Of a stretch of DNA of 64,000 bases, positions 8,490 to 16,965 are shown in pieces. Below the pieces are notes generated by a model. It made no database searches and was not told where the DNA came from. It was given only the letters and a program-made list of their open reading frames with translations. Source of the stretch: a bacterium (lineage in GTDB: Bacteria; Armatimonadota; Fimbriimonadia; Fimbriimonadales; Fimbriimonadaceae); NCBI GenBank assembly GCA_013823945.1, contig PNMZ01000002.1:186001-250000 (forward strand), read 5' to 3'. Numbering within the stretch: position 1 is the first letter of the stretch; the number at the start of each line of letters is the position of its first letter. Position numbers and translations under genes: made by a program.

Positions 8490-8719
8490 TAGTTCTAAAT
8501 TTTTAATCTCACGTGGAAGTAGAATTTAATATGCGAAATTCCGATGCCCCTTCAGAACTGTATTGGACAACAAGGCGTATGTCGCGAGTTTTGGTTTGGG
8601 CCCCAAAGAAAAAAATATCCGAGAGCGAGTGAGTCGTGGGCGCATAGCCGTTTGCCAAGGTTCACACATGTTAAGTTCATTTGGAACGCAATTGGAAGTT
8701 CGCCGGTCGTGTTTCGGAA
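8490..8719. other. 230-base intergenic region in the AT-richer patch
   Basis: The only recognisable item is a possible 33-codon ORF behind a TAGAAT hexamer (8520-8525). No terminator-like hairpin with a T-run was found between the convergent genes. Confidence 0.5.
8531..8632 (+). CDS. Possible 33-residue small protein
   Basis: ATG 8531 follows TAGAAT with a 5-base spacer, matching the leaderless layout of other genes here. The predicted peptide begins MRNSDAPSELYWTTRR, ends KKKISESE and has no signal or membrane segment. Such a short ORF could easily occur by chance, so this is only a candidate. Confidence 0.22.
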   Translation: MRNSDAPSELYWTTRRMSRVLVWAPKKKISESE

Positions 8720-9640
8720 TTAAGACTTGAGGTGATCTTCCATCTCAAGTCTAGCAGCTTCGTGGGCGAAGGATATTGCTTGAGCATCGACCAAATTTTT
8801 CTGAGCTTCCTTAAAAGAAGATATCAGAGAATCAAGATCGAAGCGTTCTGCCGAAGTTGAAGGACGAAACTTTCTTTCAAACCTTCCAAGCTTATTCACC
8901 AACTTATGTCGCTTTTGAGAACGAGTCAATTGTTCAAGGATCAGACTATGCTTTTCAGTTAATTGTTTGAGTTGAGCTTCTAATGATGCTAACTGGTTTT
9001 TTAGTTTTAGCCTGTCTGAATAGAGGGGTGCGGTTTGGCTGCTGAGGTGACGGTTCCATTCCTGGTCTGATGAATTCAACTCAGATTTTATATCGTTCAA
9101 TGTCTTTTCGATAACCTTTCTGGAATTCTCAAGTTTGTCTTGACGGTCACGAATACTTTCGATAGTTGTCATTAACTCATGGGAAATGAACTCGAGTGAC
9201 TGCACCATTGCCTCGGTAAGCACAGGAATTGTATTCAGAACCACTCTACTCATTTGTGGTGGCTCATTTTGGTTGAGCACTTCTAAATAAGATTTTGCTT
9301 GACTTACGGAGGAGCAGATTCTGACAACTCCCCATGGCGGTGACTTAGGAAGGATGTGCTCCACGGCAAAGACAAGTAGAAATGCTATACCAAAAATGAA
9401 TGGAATTGGAATGTTGGAGAACAGAAGAATCGAATTAAAGATGAGATAAGAAATAAAACAATAGGAAACCAAGTCGGTGGATACTGCGAAACGGTGGCTT
9501 GTTTCATTAAACCTCAAATAGTTTTGGGCTCCGGATACCCAGCGAGGGTAGCCACTTTGCTTGAGCCAAATTTGATAGAGAACTTCATCGGAGAATACTT
9601 CGGGATACTGTTCTCTCAGTGAGATGAGGTCATGTTCCAT
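8720..9640 (-). CDS. Two-TM coiled-coil protein, unknown function (paralogue B of tandem pair)
   Basis: This 306-residue protein has a cytoplasmic N-terminus with QIWLKQSGYPRW and two hydrophobic segments near residues 58-95. A predicted coiled coil of over 100 residues (about 160-260) and a short tail ending FAHEAARLEMEDHL complete it. It has the same layout as its upstream neighbour, including the WLxxxGYPR box and the AxxFAHE/AxxAHEsA-R-E ending, so the two are diverged tandem duplicates. It starts 11 bases after the neighbour's stop. Function is unknown; a scaffold or membrane-shaping role is speculation. Confidence 0.7.
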   Translation of the reverse strand: MEHDLISLREQYPEVFSDEVLYQIWLKQSGYPRWVSGAQNYLRFNETSHRFAVSTDLVSYCFISYLIFNSILLFSNIPIPFIFGIAFLLVFAVEHILPKSPPWGVVRICSSVSQAKSYLEVLNQNEPPQMSRVVLNTIPVLTEAMVQSLEFISHELMTTIESIRDRQDKLENSRKVIEKTLNDIKSELNSSDQEWNRHLSSQTAPLYSDRLKLKNQLASLEAQLKQLTEKHSLILEQLTRSQKRHKLVNKLGRFERKFRPSTSAERFDLDSLISSFKEAQKNLVDAQAISFAHEAARLEMEDHLKS

Positions 9641-9651
9641 ATGTCTTAAGC

Positions 9652-10575
9652 CTAGTTCAACAAAATTTCGATTTCGCGTTTTGCAGATTCATGAGCGGAG
9701 GCGATTTTGTTGGCTTCAGTTATTTGTGATTGGGTATCGGCAAGGTAAAGGGAGAGGTGTTCGAAAACGACTGGTAGGTCTTTCTCGGAGCCATCACGTT
9801 CATTGATGAGTTCGAGTCGTTCGATAATCGATGCTCGCTGCTTCAAATTATCTACTTCTGCTTGTAGTATATCGCTTTGCGATTTGAGAATACTGCAGGA
9901 ATTGGTCAGTTGCTCAAGTTGTTCGATAGAACGATTTTTGAGACTTTCCAGTCGATTCAGCTTGGGTTGAAGAATGTTTATCCAAGTTTGATCATCAGAT
10001 TCTAGCTGATCTCTTACGTCATTGATCAGTAATTGAATTGCATCAACCTCCCTAGTTTGAGATTGTATTTTGACTTGAAGTGCGCTCAATGACTCAGTGA
10101 GTTCATTAAGAACCGGGGTAACTTTTCGTTCGGCGGCTCGAGCTAAAACTTCGAGATCGTATAGATTCACATCGTTAATAGATGGGGGGTCAACAGTTTC
10201 ATTGACGTAGCGATGCCCATAGCCTTGAGAGATGATTGACAATACTCCCACGGCTTGAATGGGAACTTCCTTTGGAAGTAGAAAAGGAGTAATCCAAATC
10301 GAACCGATGAACATAACGCCGATTCCAATAATGAAGGCAGGAAACTCTGCGAAGGGAAAGCTCAGCAGGGCCAGAATTGAAATCATTGACACAATGATGT
10401 AGAGGCTAATATCTGCAGCAATACTTCTTTTGTGGAGCGGAGTGTTGTAGAAGTCTTGCCAATGACCTGGGTGTTTTTTGCGCGGGTATCCGTTGACCTC
10501 CAACCAGACCTCATAGAGGTAGTTTCTATCATCTATCGGGGGTGAATTGATGTAGCCAGGTTGAGTACGATCCAT
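9652..10575 (-). CDS. Two-TM coiled-coil protein, unknown function (paralogue A of tandem pair)
   Basis: This 307-residue protein shows VWLEVNGYPRK near residue 25 and two membrane segments near residues 54-100 (SMISILALLSFPFAEFPAFI region). A long coiled coil follows (about 160-265), then a tail with ASAHESAKREIEILL. Paralogue B repeats this order. Start ATG 10575 is supported by TAACAT 6 bases upstream; that hexamer overlaps the gcvT stop codon. Base composition is lower in GC than gcvT, suggesting a different history. No family is recognised. Confidence 0.72.
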   Translation of the reverse strand: MDRTQPGYINSPPIDDRNYLYEVWLEVNGYPRKKHPGHWQDFYNTPLHKRSIAADISLYIIVSMISILALLSFPFAEFPAFIIGIGVMFIGSIWITPFLLPKEVPIQAVGVLSIISQGYGHRYVNETVDPPSINDVNLYDLEVLARAAERKVTPVLNELTESLSALQVKIQSQTREVDAIQLLINDVRDQLESDDQTWINILQPKLNRLESLKNRSIEQLEQLTNSCSILKSQSDILQAEVDNLKQRASIIERLELINERDGSEKDLPVVFEHLSLYLADTQSQITEANKIASAHESAKREIEILLN

Positions 10576-10581
10576 GTTTGG

Positions 10582-10587
10582 ATGTTA
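10582..10587 (-). promoter_or_regulatory. -10 hexamer TAACAT, leaderless start, overlapping the gcvT stop
   Basis: TAACAT is followed by 6 bases and ATG 10575. Its TAA is also the gcvT stop codon. Confidence 0.5.
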
Positions 10588-11664
10588 TGATCTTTTGAAG
10601 AATCGTTTGGAGACGATGGTGGCGGGTTCGTTTTTGCCTCGGATATCGACGGTGCAGGGGGTTCCGAGTTTGATGTCGGAATTGATGAAGGCGAAGGCGA
10701 TTCCGGCTTCGAGGAGGGGGGAGTAGACGCCGGAGGTGACTTCGCCGACTTCGGTGCCATCCACGGTAACTTTCATGCCGGGGGTGGGGAATCGTTTGCC
10801 ATCCATGCGGATGCCTTGGAGTTTTTGGGCGGTGCCGTTTTCGCGGGCGGCGTTGATGAGTTCTGAGCCGAGGAATGGCTTGGTTTTGCTGATGACCCAT
10901 CCGAGTCCGGCGGCGATGGGAGAGAGGTCGTCGAGGAGTTCGTGTCCGTAGAGCGGGAGTCCGGCTTCGACGCGGAGGGTGTCGCGGGAGCCGAGTCCAC
11001 AGGGTTCGACTCCGGCTCGGTGGAGGGCGTTCCAGAGTGCGGAGGCGTCGGACGCGCTGCAGATGAGTTCAAATCCGTCTTCCCCGGTGTATCCGGATCG
11101 GGCGGCGAAGGTGGTGACTCCAGCGATTTCGACGGTAGCGGTGCCAAAAAATGCAAGGGCTTTGAGGTCTTCGGATTGTTGGGTGAGGGTGTAGACGATT
11201 TCAGCGGCCCTCGGGCCCTGGACGGCGATCATTGCGGTTTCGCTGGTTTGATCGGTGAGCGATATTCCGTCGGGGAGCAGGGATTTGATGTGAGCGAGGT
11301 CTTTTTGGTGGTTAGCGGCATTCACAACCATGCGGTAGGTGTCGGAGGTGATGCGGTAGACGATGATGTCGTCTACAACTCCGCCGTTTGCGTTGGGAAG
11401 CATGGAGTATTGGCCTTGATCGTCGGCGAGAGCGGCGACATCGTTGACGGTGATATGTTCGAGGAATTCGAGGACATTTTCGCCTCGGAAAGTGAGGCGA
11501 GCCATGTGGGAGACGTCAAACATTCCGGCTCCGTTGCGGACGGCTTGAGCTTCGGCGATGATAGATTTGTATTGGACAGGGAGTTCGAATCCGGCGAATT
11601 CGACCATTCGTCCGTTGAGGCTCATGTGGTCGGCGTGGAGGGGGGTTGTTGACGGCTGTGTCAC
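10585..11664 (-). CDS. gcvT: Aminomethyltransferase (glycine cleavage system T protein)
   Basis: This 359-residue protein matches the usual T-protein length. GMFDVSHMARLTFRG near residue 49, the folate-domain QGPRAAEIV stretch and ARSGYTGEDGFEL with GLGSRDTLRVEAGLPLYGHEL are all characteristic. It transfers the aminomethyl carbon from H-protein lipoate to tetrahydrofolate, releasing ammonia. No gcvH or gcvP is adjacent, so the system is split. The start is GTG 11664, placed 7 bases after a perfect TATAAT. Confidence 0.95.
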   Translation of the reverse strand: MTQPSTTPLHADHMSLNGRMVEFAGFELPVQYKSIIAEAQAVRNGAGMFDVSHMARLTFRGENVLEFLEHITVNDVAALADDQGQYSMLPNANGGVVDDIIVYRITSDTYRMVVNAANHQKDLAHIKSLLPDGISLTDQTSETAMIAVQGPRAAEIVYTLTQQSEDLKALAFFGTATVEIAGVTTFAARSGYTGEDGFELICSASDASALWNALHRAGVEPCGLGSRDTLRVEAGLPLYGHELLDDLSPIAAGLGWVISKTKPFLGSELINAARENGTAQKLQGIRMDGKRFPTPGMKVTVDGTEVGEVTSGVYSPLLEAGIAFAFINSDIKLGTPCTVDIRGKNEPATIVSKRFFKRS

Positions 11665-11671
11665 GGTTCAG

Positions 11672-11677
11672 ATTATA
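11672..11677 (-). promoter_or_regulatory. Consensus TATAAT, leaderless gcvT start
   Basis: TATAAT is followed by 7 bases and GTG 11664, one of the clearest leaderless arrangements in the window. Confidence 0.7.
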
Positions 11678-11772
11678 GTCGGGATTGGGAGTTTTGCGGG
11701 TTTATCGGTCCCGGTTGGGATGGGGGGTGAACCAATCCGGAAATTGAATGCGTCGTGAGTTCAGGTGACTGG

Positions 11773-11778
11773 TACACT
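11773..11778 (+). promoter_or_regulatory. -10 hexamer TACACT upstream of the zinc-ribbon TPR gene
   Basis: GGTACACT repeats the string seen before the gene at 2542. Here the likely start is about 70 bases downstream, so this transcript would have a leader. Confidence 0.4.
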
Positions 11779-11847
11779 GAGAGGGTTACCGAATGTGATT
11801 CTGATGCCGGATTGGATGGCATGAGGATTGCTTTGGGGAAAGACAGT

Positions 11848-13089
11848 ATGGGTTCTTTGGAGTTGCTGGTTTGCGAAGAGTGCTTGGCGAAAAACACGCT
11901 GGATGGGCGTTTTTGCCGTCAGTGCGGAACGGAGTTGCCGGAAGATTTGCGTGAAGAGATGAAAGCGGAAGCAGAGAAGTTATTGATTGACGGTCGTCAG
12001 TTGTTGAACGACGGGCGGACGGATGAAGCGCGGTTGGTGGCGGATGCGGTTTTGGAGATTGATCCTGGCTGTGCCAATGCGCTGGCTTTGAAGGGGGATG
12101 TTTTTGAGAAAGAAGGGTTGTTTGCTGAGGCACTTGAAGCCTATCAGCGGGTGGCGGAAATTCGACCAGATCAAGCGATGGATCGTATTCGGATTGCACA
12201 TATTGAGAAGCTCGTTGCGGCCGAGGAGATTGCGGTCGAGGTGCCGGTTGGAAATCGCAAAGGAGTTTTGCTGGTTGCGGCGGCGGGAGTTTTGTTGCTT
12301 TCAGTTTCGGCTGTTTTGTTCATGGTGAGTTCGCAACCCAAGACGGACACAAGCGGTTGGGTGGTTTCCAATGAGCAGGCGACTGGGTTTACCGAGATTG
12401 ATCCGACGCTAGTGCCAACGGTTCCGGGGGCAGTTAACAGTTCAGAGCCATCTGCTGAACCGACAACAGATGGTGCAACAGCAGTAACTAACGAAGCACC
12501 AGCGCGACGAGGTGGATTCGTTCAGACTCGTCCCGATTCGGGATTTGTCCGTGCGGGAAGTCCTTCGGAGTTAGGCAATGCGCCGTTCACTCCTCCAGTT
12601 AGCTACAACCTGGAGCCATGGAAAAATCCACAGCCGAATACGAATAATGCGACAGCTCGTCCGGCGGACGAAGTAGAAGGTGCGACCCAAACGGTGCCGG
12701 AGCAACCAGCGGAGAAAGAGGACGATCCGGGTGTGATTGAGATCCGAACGAAGCCGCAGGAGCAAGGAAATAATCCGGGTGCATCGAGCGGAGGAGCCCA
12801 GACGGCAGAGGAGTTGATCCAGAAGGCTCGAAATCTTTACATTCAAGAGAATTATTCGGGCGCAGCGGCGGCTTATGAGCAAGCAATCGACAAGGGCGCA
12901 ACTTCGGGGGCGACTTATCAGCGGTTGGCGCAGTGTTACGAGAAATTGGGCCGGCGGGGGGATGCGATCAAAAACTATCGCAAAGCGGTGGCGGCGTTCG
13001 ATCGTCAGATAAGTCGTGGAAGTGATTCGAGTTCGATTCGAGCGGCTAAAGAAAGTTGTGAGCGGGCGATCTCGGCACTGGGAGGCTAA
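11848..13089 (+). CDS. Zinc-ribbon, TPR and single-TM protein
   Basis: This protein of about 413 residues has an N-terminal zinc ribbon (CEEC and CRQC pairs). A TPR pair follows (about residues 38-105), then one membrane segment (GVLLVAAAGVLLLSVSAVLF). A long Pro/Thr/Ala-rich linker leads to three more C-terminal TPR units (ARNLYIQENYSGAAAAYEQA region). It is probably a membrane-spanning assembly scaffold. The frame is open back to GTG 11755; I prefer ATG 11848, which has GGGGA 8 bases upstream and places the zinc ribbon at the terminus. ATG 11821 is an alternative. It is first in a three-gene run ending at the 15408 terminator. Confidence 0.75.
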   Translation: MGSLELLVCEECLAKNTLDGRFCRQCGTELPEDLREEMKAEAEKLLIDGRQLLNDGRTDEARLVADAVLEIDPGCANALALKGDVFEKEGLFAEALEAYQRVAEIRPDQAMDRIRIAHIEKLVAAEEIAVEVPVGNRKGVLLVAAAGVLLLSVSAVLFMVSSQPKTDTSGWVVSNEQATGFTEIDPTLVPTVPGAVNSSEPSAEPTTDGATAVTNEAPARRGGFVQTRPDSGFVRAGSPSELGNAPFTPPVSYNLEPWKNPQPNTNNATARPADEVEGATQTVPEQPAEKEDDPGVIEIRTKPQEQGNNPGASSGGAQTAEELIQKARNLYIQENYSGAAAAYEQAIDKGATSGATYQRLAQCYEKLGRRGDAIKNYRKAVAAFDRQISRGSDSSSIRAAKESCERAISALGG

Positions 13090-13107
13090 TTGAGTTCAGA
13101 TCGGGCG

Positions 13108-14700
13108 ATGTTCCGGACATGTTTGGGATGGCTCCTGCTCGGTGCAGGGGCTTTTGCATGTGCGGATGTTCCGAAAATGTTTGTGGTTCAGTTGGTTGAG
13201 GACAGTGAGAAGTTTCCCGATTTTCAGAGCTTGATTCTGGACAGTTATTTAGCGGGGGCGTTGGACGAGATAGGGCAGGTTGATTCAGTTGTTTGGTCAT
13301 TGGGGGATGCTCGATTTAGGGAGGTAGCGGGTCGCGATAGTTTTCCCTTTGAGTGGAATTCTCCGAGTGAGCGGTTTATTGTTCCCGTTGCGCGGGAGGT
13401 TGGGGCAGAGTACACGCTTGTTATTTGGTGTCAGAAGACGGATGCAGTTGTTCGTCCAGTGGCAACTTTATACCGAGGGAGAGGATTCCGAAAGATTTGG
13501 AGTTATGGGGACTATGATCGGAGGATGGCGCCGTTTTATACGGGAGAATTAAAACCTCTTAACGAGGATGAATTCCGAAAGTTTAAGGATTTGGAGCGGA
13601 ATGGTCGTCCGGAATTTGCGCCAATTATGGTAGGGCGGGAAGTGGACTGGGATTCAACTTCTCGTACGATTGCAAGGACATTTGCGGCTTTGATTCAGCA
13701 GGGGCCACTGAAAGATTTGCCCGCAAAGCCAAAGCAGAATTTGCCGGATGCTGACCCGGGCGATCAGGTGCCTCTTCCAGTAGGGGTTCGGATGGGAGAT
13801 GCGGGGATGGGGCTCGAGGCGATTGATGCGCTGGTTGAAAAAGGGGAAGTTGAATCGGCAATTGTGCAGCTAAGGGACATGATTGACCGAGAGCCGTTCC
13901 GAGATGATTTTCGGTTGCGGCTCGGTGAATTGCTGGAGTCCGAAGGACTATACGTCGAGGCGGCGCGGGAGGCGGTTCGAAGTGCTCTGGTTGTGAAGAA
14001 ACCTGCACCATTCTACCGGATGGCGGCAAAGAATTGGTTGCGGAGTGGTCACCTTGATCAGGCCCGTGATGCGCTGAACAATTTGTTGGCGAGGGGGGGA
14101 GAGGATCGGGAATCGCGGGGAATGATGGGCGAGCTTTATTTGCGGGAGGGGAATGCAGGTGAGGCGATTGAGTGGTATTCGTTGGCGATTCGGAGTGGGC
14201 CAACGCCCGATGTTGTTTATGGTCGGGCGGTTGCTTACGCTTTGTCGGGCCAAATTGACCTTTGCCGAGGGGATTTGGCCAGCTTGGTAGATTTGCCGTC
14301 GGATCGTCTGACTGATAGTTATGTGATGGCAGTTACGGTATGTACGGATTTGCTCGAGGGGGTGGGGGTGCGGATTCGTGATCGAGTTGCGCTCCACAAA
14401 ATTCACCGGACTGATCCGGAGTTAGTTGCTCTGACGGCTCGGGACACTCAGCTAGCGGAGAGCATTACAGCATTCATTGAATTGACTCCAGTTCCCAGTC
14501 AATTTGCAGGTTCTCACGTACAGAGGGCTTTGGCACATAAATTGATGGTACAGGGAGTAACCGAGGTATTTGAGTACGCAACGACGCGGAAAGAGGATCT
14601 GGCATCGGAAGGGACTTTGAGCTTGGGGGAAGCATTAAGAATGCTTCCGGCCTTGCGGAGTCTGTTCGAGCGTGAGCGGTCAAAGACCGCGCTCAATTAG
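13108..14700 (+). CDS. Secreted TPR-repeat protein
   Basis: This protein of about 530 residues has a signal peptide (MFRTCLGWLLLGAGAFACA). Residues 20-200 form a domain that includes AREVGAEYTLVIWCQK, similar in feel to periplasmic proteins that assemble variable outer-membrane components. TPR units follow (residues ~235-380, e.g. GELYLREGNAGEAIEWYSLA). It follows the zinc-ribbon TPR gene almost directly, so the two may work together across the membrane. A TTG at 13090, adjacent to the previous stop, would add six residues and is the alternative start. Confidence 0.72.
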   Translation: MFRTCLGWLLLGAGAFACADVPKMFVVQLVEDSEKFPDFQSLILDSYLAGALDEIGQVDSVVWSLGDARFREVAGRDSFPFEWNSPSERFIVPVAREVGAEYTLVIWCQKTDAVVRPVATLYRGRGFRKIWSYGDYDRRMAPFYTGELKPLNEDEFRKFKDLERNGRPEFAPIMVGREVDWDSTSRTIARTFAALIQQGPLKDLPAKPKQNLPDADPGDQVPLPVGVRMGDAGMGLEAIDALVEKGEVESAIVQLRDMIDREPFRDDFRLRLGELLESEGLYVEAAREAVRSALVVKKPAPFYRMAAKNWLRSGHLDQARDALNNLLARGGEDRESRGMMGELYLREGNAGEAIEWYSLAIRSGPTPDVVYGRAVAYALSGQIDLCRGDLASLVDLPSDRLTDSYVMAVTVCTDLLEGVGVRIRDRVALHKIHRTDPELVALTARDTQLAESITAFIELTPVPSQFAGSHVQRALAHKLMVQGVTEVFEYATTRKEDLASEGTLSLGEALRMLPALRSLFERERSKTALN

Positions 14701-14722
14701 TTCGGTTCTTTGGAGACGAATG

Positions 14723-15397
14723 ATGCTTGAATTTTTGCAAATGGTTGGTCTGCTCGCGGTGGTTTTTGCCGTGAGCACGGTGGTGAGTTACTTGGTCACG
14801 GCAAAAAATCGCCGGAAAGTAACGTTTGTTCCTTTGATGGAGAATGCCCGAGTTCGGATGGTTGGTCCGGGGGGAACGTACAGGTGTTACTTCGTGAAGC
14901 GGACGAAGAAAGGATTGGTTTTTAGTGCACCATTGCAGCGGGATCGGTATGTTCCGGTTCGGGTTGGGGAATCCATGATGGTGCAAGCCCCGGTTGCGGA
15001 TAGTTTGGTCACTTTTCGAAGTTCGGTGATTTCTAGAGATGTGGAGACGCATGAGTTTGCTTTGGCCCACCCTCAGCGAATGCGACAGGTGGATCGTCGG
15101 GCGGAGGCTCGCGATCGGTCGGTTGAAGGCTCAATTGTTCGGGTCAATGGTGAGCCAGCAAGCTTGATGGACTTGAGCGCAGGTGGAGCCCGGATAGTGA
15201 GCAATTCAGACTTGGTACCGGGTGACCGAGTAACGCTTGATTTGCCCGAGGAATTAGGCTCGATATGGGGATGGGCATTGGAGTCAGTTCCATCACAGTT
15301 TGGCGGGTCGGTAACGCGTGAATTTCGGGTTCGCTTCGAAGAGCCGTTGAGTGGACTTTCGACATTGCGCCGTCGCCATCTCTATCTTGGACGATAA
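14723..15397 (+). CDS. YcgR-type PilZ-domain c-di-GMP receptor with N-terminal membrane helix
   Basis: This 224-residue protein has an N-terminal membrane helix (FLQMVGLLAVVFAVSTVVSY). A YcgR N-terminal beta-barrel follows (about residues 45-125), then a PilZ domain: the c-di-GMP loop RRAEARDRS near residue 130 is followed by DLSAGGARI, matching the RxxxR and D/NxSxxG signatures. YcgR slows flagella when c-di-GMP binds; flagellin and fliL elsewhere in the window make that role possible, but the membrane anchor is atypical. GGAG lies 7 bases before ATG 14723; ATG 14720 is adjacent and also possible. A diguanylate cyclase gene follows. Confidence 0.85.
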   Translation: MLEFLQMVGLLAVVFAVSTVVSYLVTAKNRRKVTFVPLMENARVRMVGPGGTYRCYFVKRTKKGLVFSAPLQRDRYVPVRVGESMMVQAPVADSLVTFRSSVISRDVETHEFALAHPQRMRQVDRRAEARDRSVEGSIVRVNGEPASLMDLSAGGARIVSNSDLVPGDRVTLDLPEELGSIWGWALESVPSQFGGSVTREFRVRFEEPLSGLSTLRRRHLYLGR

Positions 15398-15407
15398 GAA
15401 ATTAGTT

Positions 15408-15430
15408 GGCCCCGCCTGGGATGCGGGGCC
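15408..15430 (+). terminator. Intrinsic-type hairpin after the PilZ gene
   Basis: GGCCCCGC, a 7-base loop, then GCGGGGCC forms an 8-bp GC stem 11 bases after the stop, with TGGTTTGG rather than a clean T-run. It separates the TPR/PilZ run from the diguanylate cyclase gene. Confidence 0.65.
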
Positions 15431-15567
15431 TGGTTTGGACTGGAATATGGAACGGGTCTGGGACTCCCGCTCCTTTGTTATTGAGGAGGATTCGCGTCCA
15501 CTTATATAAACGCCCAAAGTCGGGAAATACTTCCCTCTTTCGCTAAATGTCCTAACAGGGTTGAAAT

Positions 15568-16545
15568 GTGCGCATTCTGCTCGAGAAATTGGTGGTCGAG
15601 CCTAGTGATTCTTGCAGGATTGCCGACAATCCGATTAAGCCAATGTGGACCGATTTGATTGACATTATTGAAAAGAATGCACGGCGTCTCTGGCGGACGG
15701 CGATGCGGGGCCATGTTTTTAATCTAGAATTGGCGAAGACAATTGGTTTTGCGAGTTTGATGTTGGTGGGGATTTCGCTTGCGGAAGTCTGGTTTGCGGG
15801 CATGGTTTTTGAGAATGTGGGATTTGTCTATTTGTACTTTTTGCCGATTTGGTTCTCGGCCCGTAAAGGAGGGCGGTTAGCGGGTGGATTGATCTCGGTG
15901 ATGACGGCGACGAAGTGGGCGATGTTCGCAGACGCACGGTATCCATTTTTGGCTTGGATTTTGAACGTTGTCATATTGGCGGGGGTGATGATGATTTTTG
16001 AAACTTTGGAGCGGAGGATGGCTCGGGTGAGTAAGGAAGCGGCAACTGATCCGTTAACGGGTCTGCTGAATCGCGCGGCATTTGTGAACCGGGGGAAAGA
16101 GATATTGCACGAGACCGAAAACACTCGTTCACAATGTGCGGTTGTTTTGTTGGATTGTAACAAGTTTAAGTCTATTAACGACCAGTATGGTCATGCGGCG
16201 GGGGATGAGGCCTTGAAAGTGTTGGCGAGGGCGTTGAAAGATAGTTCGCAGGGAGATGATTTGATTGCACGGTTGGGCGGAGACGAGTTCGTGGTCTTGC
16301 TGGCGGAGACGGATTCAATAGGCGCGAATATGTTTATGAATCGACTGAATGGAACTTTGCGACGAGCTTCAGCGGAATTGGCTTTTGAACTGTCGGCTTC
16401 AGCGGGGATTGCTTACTATGGTTACGATGGGCGGTCTCTTGACATTTTGATGCAGGTTGCGGACGAGAAGATGTATCGTAACAAGCAGCGGTCGAACTTG
16501 GCGTTGGCAACAATAGCGGAATCTGGGGTTTCAAACATCATTTGA
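15568..16545 (+). CDS. Membrane diguanylate cyclase (GGDEF)
   Basis: This 325-residue protein has several hydrophobic segments between residues 50 and 150, forming a small membrane sensor. The GGDEF domain follows (about 165-315): ATDPLTGLLNRAAF opens it, and RLGGDEFVVLLAE carries the catalytic loop. It makes c-di-GMP from two GTP. No RxxD inhibitory site is obvious upstream of the active site. The PilZ receptor gene just upstream is a plausible output. GTG 15568 is used with AACAGGG upstream; ATG 15643 would shorten the N-terminus by 25 residues. A TATATAA-like -10 lies near 15503. Confidence 0.88.
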   Translation: MRILLEKLVVEPSDSCRIADNPIKPMWTDLIDIIEKNARRLWRTAMRGHVFNLELAKTIGFASLMLVGISLAEVWFAGMVFENVGFVYLYFLPIWFSARKGGRLAGGLISVMTATKWAMFADARYPFLAWILNVVILAGVMMIFETLERRMARVSKEAATDPLTGLLNRAAFVNRGKEILHETENTRSQCAVVLLDCNKFKSINDQYGHAAGDEALKVLARALKDSSQGDDLIARLGGDEFVVLLAETDSIGANMFMNRLNGTLRRASAELAFELSASAGIAYYGYDGRSLDILMQVADEKMYRNKQRSNLALATIAESGVSNII

Positions 16546-16574
16546 TTGCTGGTTGAATTCGGGTTTGATGAAGG

Positions 16575-16580
16575 TAAAGT
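16575..16580 (+). promoter_or_regulatory. -10 hexamer TAAAGT, leaderless ridA start
   Basis: TAAAGT is followed by 7 bases and ATG 16588. Confidence 0.6.
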
Positions 16581-16587
16581 TTTTGGC

Positions 16588-16965
16588 ATGAAGCGCATTC
16601 ATGCAACGGACAAAGCTCCAGGTGCAATTGGGCCATATTCGCAAGCAGTTGAGGCGAACGGATTTGTGTTTTGCTCGGGTTCGATTCCGCTCACTCCAGA
16701 GGGAATTTTGATTGAAGGGGATGTTCGGGCACAGACTGAACAGGTCATGCGCAATATTGAAGGGTTGCTGGGGTCAATGGATTTAGGATTTGAGAATGTT
16801 GTCAAGACTACGATCTTTCTGAGCTCTATGGATCATTTTGGGGTTGTGAATGAGGTTTATGGGGCACGGTTCCTGACCGATCCTCCAGCGCGGAGCACGG
16901 TGGCGGTAGCAGGTTTGCCAAAGAACGTTGACGTCGAAATTGAAGTGATCTGTGTCCGAAGTTAA
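16588..16965 (+). CDS. ridA: RidA-family enamine/imine deaminase
   Basis: This 125-residue protein is the family length. AIGPYSQAVEANGFVFCSG at the N-terminus, the GSMDLGFENVVKTTIFL region and PARSTVAVAGLPKNVDVEIE at the C-terminus, with the catalytic Arg, are typical of RidA/YjgF/YER057c. It hydrolyses reactive 2-aminoacrylate and related enamines produced by PLP enzymes. Start ATG 16588 follows TAAAGT-N7. It overlaps the next gene by 14 bases. Confidence 0.95.
   Translation: MKRIHATDKAPGAIGPYSQAVEANGFVFCSGSIPLTPEGILIEGDVRAQTEQVMRNIEGLLGSMDLGFENVVKTTIFLSSMDHFGVVNEVYGARFLTDPPARSTVAVAGLPKNVDVEIEVICVRS

Noticed and set aside
15431-15567. c-di-GMP (GEMM) riboswitch in front of the diguanylate cyclase gene
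   Set aside because: I found no GEMM core signature or two-stem receptor, only a TATATAA-like -10 and a short leader.
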